A stretch of DNA of 7,235 bases from JAUWCW01 sp030609125 [NCBI: Candidatus Rokuibacteriota bacterium] (GCA_030609125.1 JAUWCW010000096.1:1-7235), one strand, 5' to 3'; counted from the first letter of the stretch, positions 1-6,087 are shown. The notes: generated by a model from the sequence alone, not told the origin. Translations and numbers: made by a program.

Positions 1-252
1 GAGGAGCGCCACCTCCCCGGGTGAACAGCCGAGGAGACGCCCCGCCGCCGCCCGTGCCTCCTCCACCCTCCTGCCCAGCAGGCCGCTCTCCTGGTGGTCC
101 CGGCTTCCCTCTTCGGTGTACTCCCTGATGGCCTCCACGGCCACCCTCGGCAGCGGGGCAACCCCGGCGTGGGCCATGAAGAGGCGGTGAGCGGTGACGG
201 GAAATTCCCGCCGCCTAACCTTTTCGTCGGCCACGATATCTTCAGGCTTCAT
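1..252 (-). CDS. Class V aminotransferase-fold PLP enzyme, N-terminal part
   Basis: The minus strand is open from the edge to an ATG at 252, giving 84 residues of a protein that continues beyond the window. The segment EFPVTAHRLFMAHAGVAPLP (about residues 16-35), followed by VAVEAIREY and later RRVEEARAAAGRLLGCSPGEVALL, is typical of the N-terminus of class V aminotransferases (cysteine desulfurase-like and related PLP enzymes). In that family this region forms the entry to the active site and the start of the large domain. The PLP-binding lysine lies outside the window, so the substrate cannot be inferred. In-frame ATGs also occur at 297 and 279. I chose 252 because about 15 residues before the FPV motif is usual for the family, but its Shine-Dalgarno is weak. 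The ATG at 297 lies only 2-3 bases after the predicted transcript start and would be leaderless. The gene is divergent from the DHH gene. Confidence 0.8.
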   Translation of the reverse strand, partial: MKPEDIVADEKVRRREFPVTAHRLFMAHAGVAPLPRVAVEAIREYTEEGSRDHQESGLLGRRVEEARAAAGRLLGCSPGEVALL

Positions 253-301
253 GACGTCCCGGTTATCGGGGCTTCCCATGCCGGCATTCTCGACCATGAC
301 T

Positions 302-313
302 TTATAGTATACT
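302..313. promoter_or_regulatory. Overlapping divergent -10 elements (aminotransferase / DHH gene)
   Basis: The sequence AGTATACT (306-313) is a perfect 8-bp palindrome. It provides a TATACT hexamer on the plus strand (308-313) and another on the minus strand (306-311), each 5/6 to the sigma-70 -10 consensus. Both flanking genes read away from it. No good -35 hexamer is visible at 17 bp on either side, so strength is uncertain. The predicted minus-strand transcript start is near 299, immediately before the ATG at 297. The plus transcript would start near 320, leaving a leader of about 40 nt before the DHH gene. Confidence 0.45.
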
Positions 314-359
314 GCAGCGCAGGCAGCGGGCGACGGGATCGCCGCGGGAGGAGGAGACT

Positions 360-1250
360 GTGAGACTGGTAACGAGAGGTGATCTGGACGGAGTCACTTC
401 GGCGGTCCTGGTCACGACCATGGAGGATATCGAAACCATCGAGCTCGTTCACCCTCAGGACATCACCGACAAGCGTTTCGAGATCGCCCCGACGGACATC
501 ATGGCGAACCTCCCCTACCACCCCTCCTGCGCCATGTGGTTCGACCACCACGCTCTCACGGACAGCAACGAAAAGCCGCCGGCGGACTTCAAGGGAAAAC
601 ACGATATTGCCCCCAGCGTGGCCCGGGTCATCTACTCCTACTACTCCTCGGAGAAGCTCAGCGGCTATGCCCATCTCGTGGAGGAGACCGACCGCTTTGA
701 TTCCGCCAATCTCACGAAGGAGGACATTCTCAACGCCACGGGAGTCATTCTCCTGGGCTTCACCATAGATTCCCGTTCCGGCATAGGCGGCTTCAAGGAG
801 TATTTCCTCAACCTCATCGAATGGCTCAAGACCAAAACCCTCGTCGAAGTCCTTGCCCAGCCCGAGGTCGAGAGGAGGGCCGCTCTGCTGCGGGAAAACA
901 ACCTGGCCTTCCTCGATCTGCTGAAGAAGCACTCCCGCACTGAGGGCAACGTGGTCGTCACCGACTTCCGCGGCCTTGAAACGGCGCCCATCGGCAACCG
1001 CTTTCTCGTCTACGCCCTCTTTCCCGAGACCAACGTCTCCCTGCGGCTCCAGTGGGGTCCGGGAAAAAAGTTCGTGGCCGCCTCCCTGGGTCACAACATC
1101 TTCAACAGGACCAGCGGCGTCCACTGCGGGCAGGTTGCCAGCGATTTCGGCGGCGGCGGCCACCGTGGCGCCGCGGCCTGTCCCCTCGATGCGAAAAGGG
1201 CCGACGAACAGGTGGTGGAACTGGTCCGCAGGCTCAAGGAAGCCGGCTGA
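360..1250 (+). CDS. DHH-family phosphoesterase
   Basis: A 296-residue protein of the DHH superfamily of metal-dependent phosphoesterases, which hydrolyse phosphodiester or phosphoanhydride bonds in short oligonucleotides, cyclic dinucleotides or polyphosphate. Visible metal-binding motifs are RGDLDG (residues 6-11, D8 and D10), a further aspartate at D46 in PTDIMANLPYHP, the name-giving DHH at 62-64 (WFDHH), and D111 in EETDRFD. The C-terminal DHHA1-like substrate-binding part carries GGGGHRGA at 264-271. Motif I has no histidine, unlike the HxNPDxDA form of RecJ and NrnA. The ANLPYHP...WFDHH form is that of a less characterised branch often labelled exopolyphosphatase-like. The start is GTG, preceded by AGGAGG at 349-354 with 5-bp spacing, and the first residues run straight into motif I. 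It converges on the glutamate dehydrogenase gene. The exact substrate cannot be told from sequence. Confidence 0.9.
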   Translation: MRLVTRGDLDGVTSAVLVTTMEDIETIELVHPQDITDKRFEIAPTDIMANLPYHPSCAMWFDHHALTDSNEKPPADFKGKHDIAPSVARVIYSYYSSEKLSGYAHLVEETDRFDSANLTKEDILNATGVILLGFTIDSRSGIGGFKEYFLNLIEWLKTKTLVEVLAQPEVERRAALLRENNLAFLDLLKKHSRTEGNVVVTDFRGLETAPIGNRFLVYALFPETNVSLRLQWGPGKKFVAASLGHNIFNRTSGVHCGQVASDFGGGGHRGAAACPLDAKRADEQVVELVRRLKEAG

Positions 1251-1259
1251 CACGCCGGC
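1242..1259. terminator. GC hairpin between convergent genes, no U-tract
   Basis: GCCGGC (1242-1247) and GCCGGC (1254-1259) can pair into a 6-bp all-GC stem with a 6-nt loop. The loop begins with the TGA stop codon of the DHH gene. The hairpin sits in the 15-bp gap between two convergent genes and so could act on transcripts from both sides. Neither side has a run of T, so it is not a classical intrinsic terminator. It may impede polymerase, or may simply reflect local GC content. Confidence 0.3.
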
Positions 1260-1265
1260 GGAGCC

Positions 1266-4200
1266 TCACCTCCTCGCTTTCGCCGGCGCGGCGAACTCTC
1301 TCGTCACGTACTCCGTGAGAGACTCCTCGAAGTTCTTTTTCCAGCCCCCGCCGTAAACGACGGCGGCGGCAATCTCGCTGGCCGCCATGGCGCAGCGATA
1401 CTTCATCGGCAGGAGGCTGATTCTCCGGCGGAAGCGATCGTGTCTCCCCACGAAGCGCGGCAGGTGGGCAAGCAGTACCCGGCGATACGCCGGCCGTGAG
1501 AGCAGTTCCGGCCGGGAACGGAGAAAGGCGAAGAGCCTGGAGTAAAGCTCGTTTATCTCGGAGCTCAGCGAGTCCGATATCTCCGTGAAACTCAGCTCCC
1601 CCTCCGACTCGCGATGGCGCCGGAAGATATATCTCGCCTCATCCACGGCGCGCTTCTCGAGAATCTTCAGGACGTCGGCGACGTAGGACTCCTTGTGTTT
1701 CAGAAATTCCTCGTCGCTCATCAGAAGATTGGCGATGATCTCGTAGCTGGAGGAGATGACGCCGCACTTGTTGGCGGACGCGTCGCGAATAACGATGACT
1801 CCCTTGCTCTGCAGACCGTCTCTGGCCTGGGCGGTCAGGAAGGAGTTGGCTCCCTCAACGATGGCACGACAGGTCGGTTTCCCCTCTTCGGTGAAGAACC
1901 GGTTCCAGTTCCGGCCGTCGACGGTCTCGGGCCTCCCTCCGGCAGGTATGAAGAGGTCCGCCGGGACGGAAAAGATCGTTTCCGCGAAATCCCTGTGCAT
2001 CTCGTCCGCCGTGACCCACTGGATGGTAAGTCCGTTCGACCTGCGCACCTGGCGCCGGTACATTTCTTTCATCCCCATGCGGCGAACGGCCCGGCGTGAA
2101 AGCAGAGAGCCTCCGGGATGTATCTTCTCAGGGCGGAAGGCGTCAATGCTCCCCCGGAACAGAATGCGCCGCAGTTCCCCGCGGTCGATTCCGCGAGGAT
2201 CGTGCAGTATTCCGGACCCGTCCAGGATCAGTTTCACCTGCATCCTGGGACAGCGCTGGAGAAGGAACTTCAGGCTGTTGCCGGCCACGTCTCCCGATGG
2301 TCCCCCGGTCATCTTGACGGAGAAACTCTGCTTCCTGATGTCGACACCAAGCTCTTTCATCGTCTCTTCCGCGAAAGCCACCACGCCAAGAGACGTCACT
2401 CCGTAGCGCTTGTGGTTTATCCCGACGGCCTTGCTCGAAATGACACCCTTGCCGAGAAGGTACCGCCTTTTGACGGCCTGCCTCGCTATCCGCTCGATCA
2501 TCGAGTCGTGCATGTTCTCGTCGGGCCCGAGCTCGATGGCTTCCTCCTCGCCGTAGTAGTCGACCACTCTGCTATGGCAGGACTCTCCCCCTGCTCCTGA
2601 AAAAATGTCGAAGAACGCGTTGATGAATCCGAATTGAAGCTTGTGGAGACGCAGCTGCCGGTGCCGCTCGTCGCCCACATCGGAGACGTCGAGAGCGACG
2701 GCCATCTTCGAGCCGCCCTCGTAGATGTCCTTGTTCTTCAGGTGCTGGGTGTGGGCGAGAACGTAGACTTCCCGGAAGAGCGTTTCGGCGGTCTGATTGT
2801 AGTCGTCCTCGCTGGTGCACACCACGGTGCGCCACCCCCCCCGGGCGATGTCGGCAAACCCGACGTGGTAGCCCGTCCCGTGCCGGCCCGAGAAGAAGGT
2901 GACGCGAAAGGGCTCCCCGGCGGGGAGATCGGAGGTGAATTCTTCACCCAGCTCGCCAAGATAAGCGGGATCGAGCCGGAAGGCGAGAGCGTTCTTTTCC
3001 GGAACGTAGAAATTGGTCTTGAGCGTGTGACGGATGAAAAGGACCACCGTCCTGTAGATGCCTCTTCTGAGCTCGTCGAGATGCCGGTGCCCGGTGTTGT
3101 AACTCTCCACGGCCGCTTCCGTCTTCGCCAGGACGGACTTGAAGCCTCTGCGGCTCTTGAGGTCGGGGTCGAACCTGACGCGAAAAAGCCTGCAGAACAT
3201 CCGGGCAAGGCTTTCGGCGGAGAGAAAGGCGCTGACGACCTCGGAAATGTCATAGCGGTCCGGCTGGCCGTGGGCGAGCGTGGTGTGACAGAAAGAGATG
3301 AAGGCGTTCGTCAACGACGCCTCTTCCCCCGTCATGATGCGCCGGAGAACAAACCGGCCGTAGGGGCGGCTCGTCGTGGAAACGATCTGGGTGTTGTAGA
3401 GCTCGGACTTGAGCTTCCGGAAGAACGGCGAGTCCTTCCCGGGAAGGTGCCCGCCCGCCCTCTTTGCGTAAAACGTCCCTAGAAAAAAAGGGCCCTCGGC
3501 GGTGTGTATCATCAGGCAGTAGGCCCTCTGCACGCCTACGCGCATCCGGTGGAACACTTCCATCACCTGGGAGAGAAAATCCCGCTCCGGGGGATTGGCG
3601 ACGGCGAAGACGATCCTTGAACCCCTGCTGCGCGTAACGTCCTCCGCCTCTTCCACATCGAGGTAGAGACCGTCGAATCGCTTCCCCTGCTGGTAGAGCC
3701 AGAGCACACGGGCCGTCCTCTCCGGCGGGGATATCCGGACGTAGTGCCCGTTGTTCAGGCAGAGAAGATGAAAATCCTCTTCGAAATCTCTCACGTCGTA
3801 CTTCGGGTAGAGACGCCGCAGCGTCCGCTTCACTTCGTCGCCCTTCTTCGTCCGTCGGCAGCCCTTGCGGCGGTCCACGCGGAGGCTGTGCTTCAGGTCG
3901 AACTCGAAGCGCTGGACCTCTAACCGGCGCTCACCGCCCGGCACGGGCCTGAAGGAATGGGTGAGCTCGGCGTAGGAGAGGTCCCGCCGACCGTAGGACC
4001 TCAGGGACCTGTAGAAGGATCCGGGTGCGTCGAGGGTCGCCAGGATGAGCTGCTTGCCCTCGTCCGCAAGGACCAGCCGCTTTCCCGCCGCCAGGGTGTG
4101 CAGGCCCGCCGCCAGGTTGACCAGGGCCGCGCCCTCATCCTGCATGGTTACAAAGAAATACGGGTGCAGGTTCTCCGCGAGCCAGGAGAGGTTCTCATCA

Positions 4201-4292
4201 GCCTGCGCCCATGCAACCCCAAGGTCGCTCCGGAACCGGTCGATGAACTGCGATGGATCGAAATCGCCGATCGACATCTTACCCTTGGGCAT
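1266..4292 (-). CDS. NAD-type glutamate dehydrogenase, large (~115 kDa class)
   Basis: A 1008-residue protein of the large NAD-dependent glutamate dehydrogenases, which oxidatively deaminate glutamate to 2-oxoglutarate and ammonia in the cytoplasm and mostly act catabolically. The catalytic half lies in the C-terminal ~500 residues: KNKDIYEGGSKM (519-530, the substrate-binding lysine loop), ELGPDENMHD (587-596, region of the catalytic aspartate), GINHKRYGVTSLGV (624-637), the NAD-binding Rossmann motif TGGPSGDVAGN (662-672), VEGANSF (812-818), and KGVIVIRDASANKCGVISSS (830-849). The N-terminal ~480 residues are a family-specific, presumably regulatory region in which I see no named domain. 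Length fits the 115 kDa class (about 1000-1100 residues), rather than the ~450-residue hexameric or ~1600-residue GDH-180 forms. The ATG at 4292 has AGGAGG at 4298-4303 (5-bp spacing). A second in-frame ATG lies five codons on. The gene is divergent from the rhomboid gene. The frame is intact throughout. Confidence 0.9.
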   Translation of the reverse strand: MPKGKMSIGDFDPSQFIDRFRSDLGVAWAQADENLSWLAENLHPYFFVTMQDEGAALVNLAAGLHTLAAGKRLVLADEGKQLILATLDAPGSFYRSLRSYGRRDLSYAELTHSFRPVPGGERRLEVQRFEFDLKHSLRVDRRKGCRRTKKGDEVKRTLRRLYPKYDVRDFEEDFHLLCLNNGHYVRISPPERTARVLWLYQQGKRFDGLYLDVEEAEDVTRSRGSRIVFAVANPPERDFLSQVMEVFHRMRVGVQRAYCLMIHTAEGPFFLGTFYAKRAGGHLPGKDSPFFRKLKSELYNTQIVSTTSRPYGRFVLRRIMTGEEASLTNAFISFCHTTLAHGQPDRYDISEVVSAFLSAESLARMFCRLFRVRFDPDLKSRRGFKSVLAKTEAAVESYNTGHRHLDELRRGIYRTVVLFIRHTLKTNFYVPEKNALAFRLDPAYLGELGEEFTSDLPAGEPFRVTFFSGRHGTGYHVGFADIARGGWRTVVCTSEDDYNQTAETLFREVYVLAHTQHLKNKDIYEGGSKMAVALDVSDVGDERHRQLRLHKLQFGFINAFFDIFSGAGGESCHSRVVDYYGEEEAIELGPDENMHDSMIERIARQAVKRRYLLGKGVISSKAVGINHKRYGVTSLGVVAFAEETMKELGVDIRKQSFSVKMTGGPSGDVAGNSLKFLLQRCPRMQVKLILDGSGILHDPRGIDRGELRRILFRGSIDAFRPEKIHPGGSLLSRRAVRRMGMKEMYRRQVRRSNGLTIQWVTADEMHRDFAETIFSVPADLFIPAGGRPETVDGRNWNRFFTEEGKPTCRAIVEGANSFLTAQARDGLQSKGVIVIRDASANKCGVISSSYEIIANLLMSDEEFLKHKESYVADVLKILEKRAVDEARYIFRRHRESEGELSFTEISDSLSSEINELYSRLFAFLRSRPELLSRPAYRRVLLAHLPRFVGRHDRFRRRISLLPMKYRCAMAASEIAAAVVYGGGWKKNFEESLTEYVTREFAAPAKARR

Positions 4293-4320
4293 GGTTGCCT
4301 CCTCTGCCGCCGCCGGGTCA

Positions 4321-4350
4321 AGTATGGCACATCAGGGCCGCTCCGGGGAA
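4321..4350 (-). promoter_or_regulatory. Possible promoter of the glutamate dehydrogenase gene
   Basis: On the minus strand CATACT (4321-4326, 4/6 to the -10 consensus) is preceded by TTCCCC (4345-4350, 3/6 to -35) at 18 bp. This would start the transcript near 4314, about 20 nt before the ATG and just upstream of the strong AGGAGG. The match is weak. It is listed because it is the best candidate close to the gene. Confidence 0.25.
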
Positions 4351-4353
4351 GAT

Positions 4354-4366
4354 GCCCGGACCGGGC
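4354..4366. repeat. 13-bp GC palindrome in a divergent promoter region
   Basis: GCCCGG-A-CCGGGC is a perfect dyad around a single central A. It lies in the 149-bp region between the divergent glutamate dehydrogenase and rhomboid genes, just upstream of the candidate dehydrogenase promoter, where a regulator could bind. GC-rich DNA produces such dyads by chance, so an operator role is only a possibility. Confidence 0.3.
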
Positions 4367-4413
4367 CCTTTCGGCAGGAATCCGGTGGCCGTGTACCGCC
4401 GCATGGCCCGGTG

Positions 4414-4422
4414 TGCTATAAA
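4414..4422 (+). promoter_or_regulatory. Extended -10 promoter of the rhomboid gene
   Basis: TGCTATAAA is an extended -10 element (TG, one base, then TATAAA, which is 5/6 to consensus). No good -35 is seen 16-18 bp upstream, as is common for extended -10 promoters. The predicted start near 4429 would leave a leader of only about 12 nt before the ATG at 4442. Confidence 0.5.
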
Positions 4423-4441
4423 GGGTCCCGGTGCTGATTCC

Positions 4442-5194
4442 ATGATGACTCCCTGGGTGCTGCGGCTGATTATTGCGAACGTGGCGGTCTTTCTGCTCGC
4501 CATGAGCAATCCTTCCTTTCTCCAGGCCTTCGTTCTCGTGCCCGCCTTCGCCCTCACCAGACCCTGGACGCTGATCACCTACATGTTCATCCACGGCGGA
4601 TTCGGCCACCTCCTGTTCAACATGCTGGGGCTCTACTTCTTCGGCCCCCGCCTCGAACACCGCCTCGGCGGAAGGCATTTTCTCGCCCTCTATTTCTTCA
4701 GCGGAATCATGGGTGCAATCCTCTCCTTCTTCTTCACCCCCTACTCGCCCATAATTGGAGCCTCCGGCGCGATATTCGGCGTCTTCCTCGCTTTTGCCCG
4801 CTACTGGCCGCGGGAAAAAATCTACATCTATGGTCTGCTCCCGATTGAGGCCAGGCTGTTCGTGGGCATCATGACGGCCCTCTCCATCTTTTCCGGGCTG
4901 AGCGGCACCGGCGGCGGCGTAGCGCACTTCGCCCACCTCGGAGGCTTCCTGGGAGGTTTTCTCTACCTTCGCTGGATGGAGTGGTCGTCCCCGGCGGCCC
5001 GCTTCAAGAGGAAGGCCGGCGCCCCGTCGGTAAAGTCGGGAGACGCCGGACGCTGGTCCAGGATCAGGCGCGAGGACCTGCACCCTGTCAACAGGGAGGA
5101 GCTGGACCGCGTCATCACAAAACTGCGGGAAATGGGACCGGCAAGCCTTTCGAACGACGAGCGCGCCTTTCTCAACCGCTTCAGTCCCGAGTGA
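4442..5194 (+). CDS. Rhomboid-family intramembrane serine protease
   Basis: A 250-residue inner-membrane protein that would cleave substrate proteins within or near their transmembrane segments. Six hydrophobic segments are visible at about 4-24, 44-68, 80-99, 104-122, 135-153 and 160-179. The rhomboid signature is complete: HGGFGHLLFN (51-60, with H56 and N60 as the oxyanion-side pair), GASG (106-109, catalytic S108), and AHFAHLGG (161-168, catalytic H165). After the last helix comes a ~70-residue soluble tail ending in EELDRVITKLREMGPASLSNDERAFLNRFS-like sequence (about 219-248). This short helical motif is often found at the C-terminus of bacterial rhomboids (I recall it as DUF6576). The frame stays open upstream to 4253, but the membrane protein begins at the tandem ATGs at 4442/4445, which lie just after the promoter; an earlier start would place the promoter inside the gene. 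The Shine-Dalgarno is weak. The substrate is unknown. Confidence 0.9.
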   Translation: MMTPWVLRLIIANVAVFLLAMSNPSFLQAFVLVPAFALTRPWTLITYMFIHGGFGHLLFNMLGLYFFGPRLEHRLGGRHFLALYFFSGIMGAILSFFFTPYSPIIGASGAIFGVFLAFARYWPREKIYIYGLLPIEARLFVGIMTALSIFSGLSGTGGGVAHFAHLGGFLGGFLYLRWMEWSSPAARFKRKAGAPSVKSGDAGRWSRIRREDLHPVNREELDRVITKLREMGPASLSNDERAFLNRFSPE

Positions 5195-5224
5195 GCCTTC
5201 CGGTCGGCCCCGTTCCGGCACTCG
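5188..5224 (+). terminator. Hairpin at the end of the rhomboid gene
   Basis: CGAGTG (5188-5193, containing part of the stop codon) pairs with CACTCG (5219-5224). Inside it, CCGG (5200-5203) can pair with CCGG (5215-5218), directly stacked on the outer stem with a left-side bulge. No T-run follows, so it is not a classical intrinsic terminator. It sits just before the lemA promoter and may separate the two transcripts or protect the rhomboid mRNA end. Confidence 0.3.
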
Positions 5225-5236
5225 TCACGTGGTGCG

Positions 5237-5266
5237 TTGACAAGAGAGACCCCTTGCAGTAAGAAT
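5237..5266 (+). promoter_or_regulatory. Sigma-70-type promoter of lemA
   Basis: A perfect -35 hexamer TTGACA (5237-5242) is followed after 18 bp by AAGAAT (5261-5266, 4/6 to the -10 consensus). The predicted start near 5273 is immediately at the strong Shine-Dalgarno GGAGGT (5273-5278). The -10 overlaps the first possible ATG of lemA (5265), which argues that translation starts at 5286 instead. Confidence 0.55.
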
Positions 5267-5285
5267 GATCCTGGAGGTGGTGGTT

Positions 5286-5840
5286 ATGATACTGCTCGTT
5301 CTCGTCACGCTCATAGTTCTGCTGGCATTCGTCGTGATCGCCCTGTACAACCGCCTGGTGCGGATGCGAAATACCGTCCGCTCCGCCTGGGCCGACATCG
5401 ACGTGTTTCTGCGCAAGCGCTACAACCTCGTCGACAACCTGGTGGAAACGGTGAAGGGGTACGCCTCTCACGAGAAGGAGACGCTCACCGGCGTAACCGA
5501 GGCGCGCGCGAATGCCATGAAAGCCTCCGGTCCCATGGCCAAGGGCGCCGCGGAGAACATCTTCCAGGAGACCCTCAAGTCCATATTCGCCCTTTCCGAG
5601 GCGTATCCGGAGCTGAAGGCCAACGAGAGCTTTCTCAAGCTCCAGGGCCAGCTCCAGGAAATCGAGAACGGCATCGAATATGCCCGCCGGTATTACAACG
5701 CTGTCGTGAGAGACTACAACACCCTGACCGAGGCCTTCCCCTCTAATCTCATAGCCGCCCAGTTCTCGTTTCACAAGGAAGCCTTCTTCGAGCTCACAGA
5801 GGCTGCGGCCAGGGAACCCGTCAAGGTCGATTTCAGCTAG
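5286..5840 (+). CDS. lemA: LemA family protein
   Basis: A 184-residue LemA family protein: a short N-terminal membrane anchor followed by a helical-bundle domain. Its biochemical role is not established, although in other bacteria it often neighbours membrane proteins and proteases. Residues 2-20 are a strongly hydrophobic segment followed by YNRLVRMRN, so the domain is probably held at the inner membrane. Family hallmarks follow: AWADIDVFLRKRYNLVDNLV (34-53), ETVKGYASHE (54-63), YPELKANESFLKLQ (107-120), QLQEIENGIEYARRYYN (122-138) and FPSNLIA (151-157). I chose ATG 5286 over the in-frame ATG 5265 because GGAGGT at 5273-5278 stands 7 bp before 5286, whereas 5265 has no Shine-Dalgarno and lies in the predicted -10. 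It follows the rhomboid gene after 91 bp with its own promoter. Its stop codon faces the 6S RNA gene tail to tail. Confidence 0.93.
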   Translation: MILLVLVTLIVLLAFVVIALYNRLVRMRNTVRSAWADIDVFLRKRYNLVDNLVETVKGYASHEKETLTGVTEARANAMKASGPMAKGAAENIFQETLKSIFALSEAYPELKANESFLKLQGQLQEIENGIEYARRYYNAVVRDYNTLTEAFPSNLIAAQFSFHKEAFFELTEAAAREPVKVDFS

Positions 5841-5950
5841 GGCTCCGGCAACGAATCCGGAAGCAGTGAATATTCAGTCGGCGGCGGAAGTTGGTAGGCA
5901 TAGAAACGGCCCCGAGTGACCGGGTCCGGATAACCTCCGCCGGAGTCCAT
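5837..5950 (-). CDS. Possible 37-residue small ORF overlapping the 6S candidate
   Basis: An ATG at 5950 is preceded by AAGGAGG with 8-nt spacing (minus strand) and opens a 37-codon frame with peptide start MDSGGGYPDP and end LPDSLPEP. It stops at a TAG (5837-5839) that overlaps the lemA stop tail to tail. The Shine-Dalgarno is good by eye, but the frame is short. By hand count only about 60% of its third positions are G or C, below the neighbouring genes, and I recognise no homology. About a third of it lies inside the RNA that folds as 6S. I consider it more likely fortuitous than real. Confidence 0.15.
   Translation of the reverse strand: MDSGGGYPDPVTRGRFYAYQLPPPTEYSLLPDSLPEP
5842..5863 (+). 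terminator. Weak hairpin just after lemA
   Basis: TCCGG (5844-5848) pairs with CCGGA (5857-5861) over an 8-nt loop, and flanking GC/GC pairs extend it past a bulged A. It starts two bases after the lemA stop, in the right place for a terminator, but lacks a T-run. The nearby 10-bp palindrome TGAATATTCA (5867-5876) has no obvious role. Confidence 0.25.
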
Positions 5951-6052
5951 CCCCGGGGCCTCCTTGCTCGTTGTGTGTATTCCTCCGCAACGCGCCCGCC
6001 CCCGGGCATCCAACTCCCGACATGACCCGCAGTATCCAAGCCTCTCGGGGCC
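5908..6052 (-). ncRNA. ssrS: 6S RNA (candidate)
   Basis: 6S RNA mimics an open promoter, binds the sigma-70 RNA polymerase holoenzyme and represses transcription in stationary phase. The predicted 145-nt RNA begins at 6052, 6 nt after a good -10. Its first nine bases GGCCCCGAG pair perfectly with its last nine, CTCGGGGCC. Numbering from the 5' end, the interior holds: stem CGGGUC (24-29) with GACCCG (127-132); GGAGU (36-40) with ACUCC (107-111); alternative small hairpin CUCC-GGC-GGAG (108-118), followed at once by GUUA; apical arm CCCGGGG (47-53) with CCCCGGG (95-101); terminal stem CGUUG (61-65) with CAACG (80-84). As I recall E. coli 6S, it has GCGGG at 22-26 (here 23-27), GAGnnGAU ending at U44, the product-RNA start (here GAGUUGGAU ending at U45), and a switchable 3' bubble hairpin followed by GUUA. 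At 145 nt it is short for 6S (usually about 160-200). UUUCU follows the closing stem and may end the transcript. Confidence 0.72.
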
Positions 6053-6057
6053 TACTT

Positions 6058-6087
6058 ATAATATAAGCCTTTTTCCTTTATTTTCAA
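6058..6087 (-). promoter_or_regulatory. Promoter of the 6S RNA gene
   Basis: On the minus strand TTGAAA (6082-6087, 5/6 to -35) and TATTAT (6058-6063, 5/6 to -10) are 18 bp apart in an A/T-rich island. The predicted start at 6051-6052 is exactly the first base of the 9-bp closing stem of the RNA. The -10 lies in CTTATA-A-TATAAG (6055-6067), a perfect dyad that also offers TATAAT on the plus strand (6057-6062), although no gene starts there. Confidence 0.65.

Noticed and set aside
249-1253. 334-residue minus-strand frame antisense to the DHH gene
   Set aside because: Shadow of the true gene: the plus frame has all DHH motifs and a strong Shine-Dalgarno, and the antisense protein shows no recognisable domain. 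Long antisense frames are common in GC-rich DNA.
2634-3482. 282-residue plus-strand frame inside the glutamate dehydrogenase gene
   Set aside because: Antisense shadow with low-complexity composition. The minus strand encodes a continuous, motif-complete dehydrogenase.
4253-4441. 63-residue N-terminal extension of the rhomboid reading frame
   Set aside because: It overlaps the 5' end of the dehydrogenase gene, has no membrane or domain character, and contains the extended -10 of the rhomboid gene.
4148-5221. 357-residue minus-strand frame across the rhomboid gene
   Set aside because: Antisense to six membrane helices and the catalytic motifs of the rhomboid. Its sequence is rich in E, G, H and R with no domain.
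5833-6039. 68-residue minus-strand frame over the 6S candidate
   Set aside because: No Shine-Dalgarno before its ATG and an Arg/Ser-rich sequence without resemblance to a protein. The RNA structure explains the region better.
5908-6052. Signal recognition particle RNA, tRNA or riboswitch as alternatives for the structured RNA
   Set aside because: No GGAAGCAGCC-type SRP loop, no tRNA cloverleaf length or T-loop, and no conserved core of TPP, cobalamin, c-di-GMP, SAH or fluoride riboswitches that I can see. It is also not upstream of a gene on its own strand.
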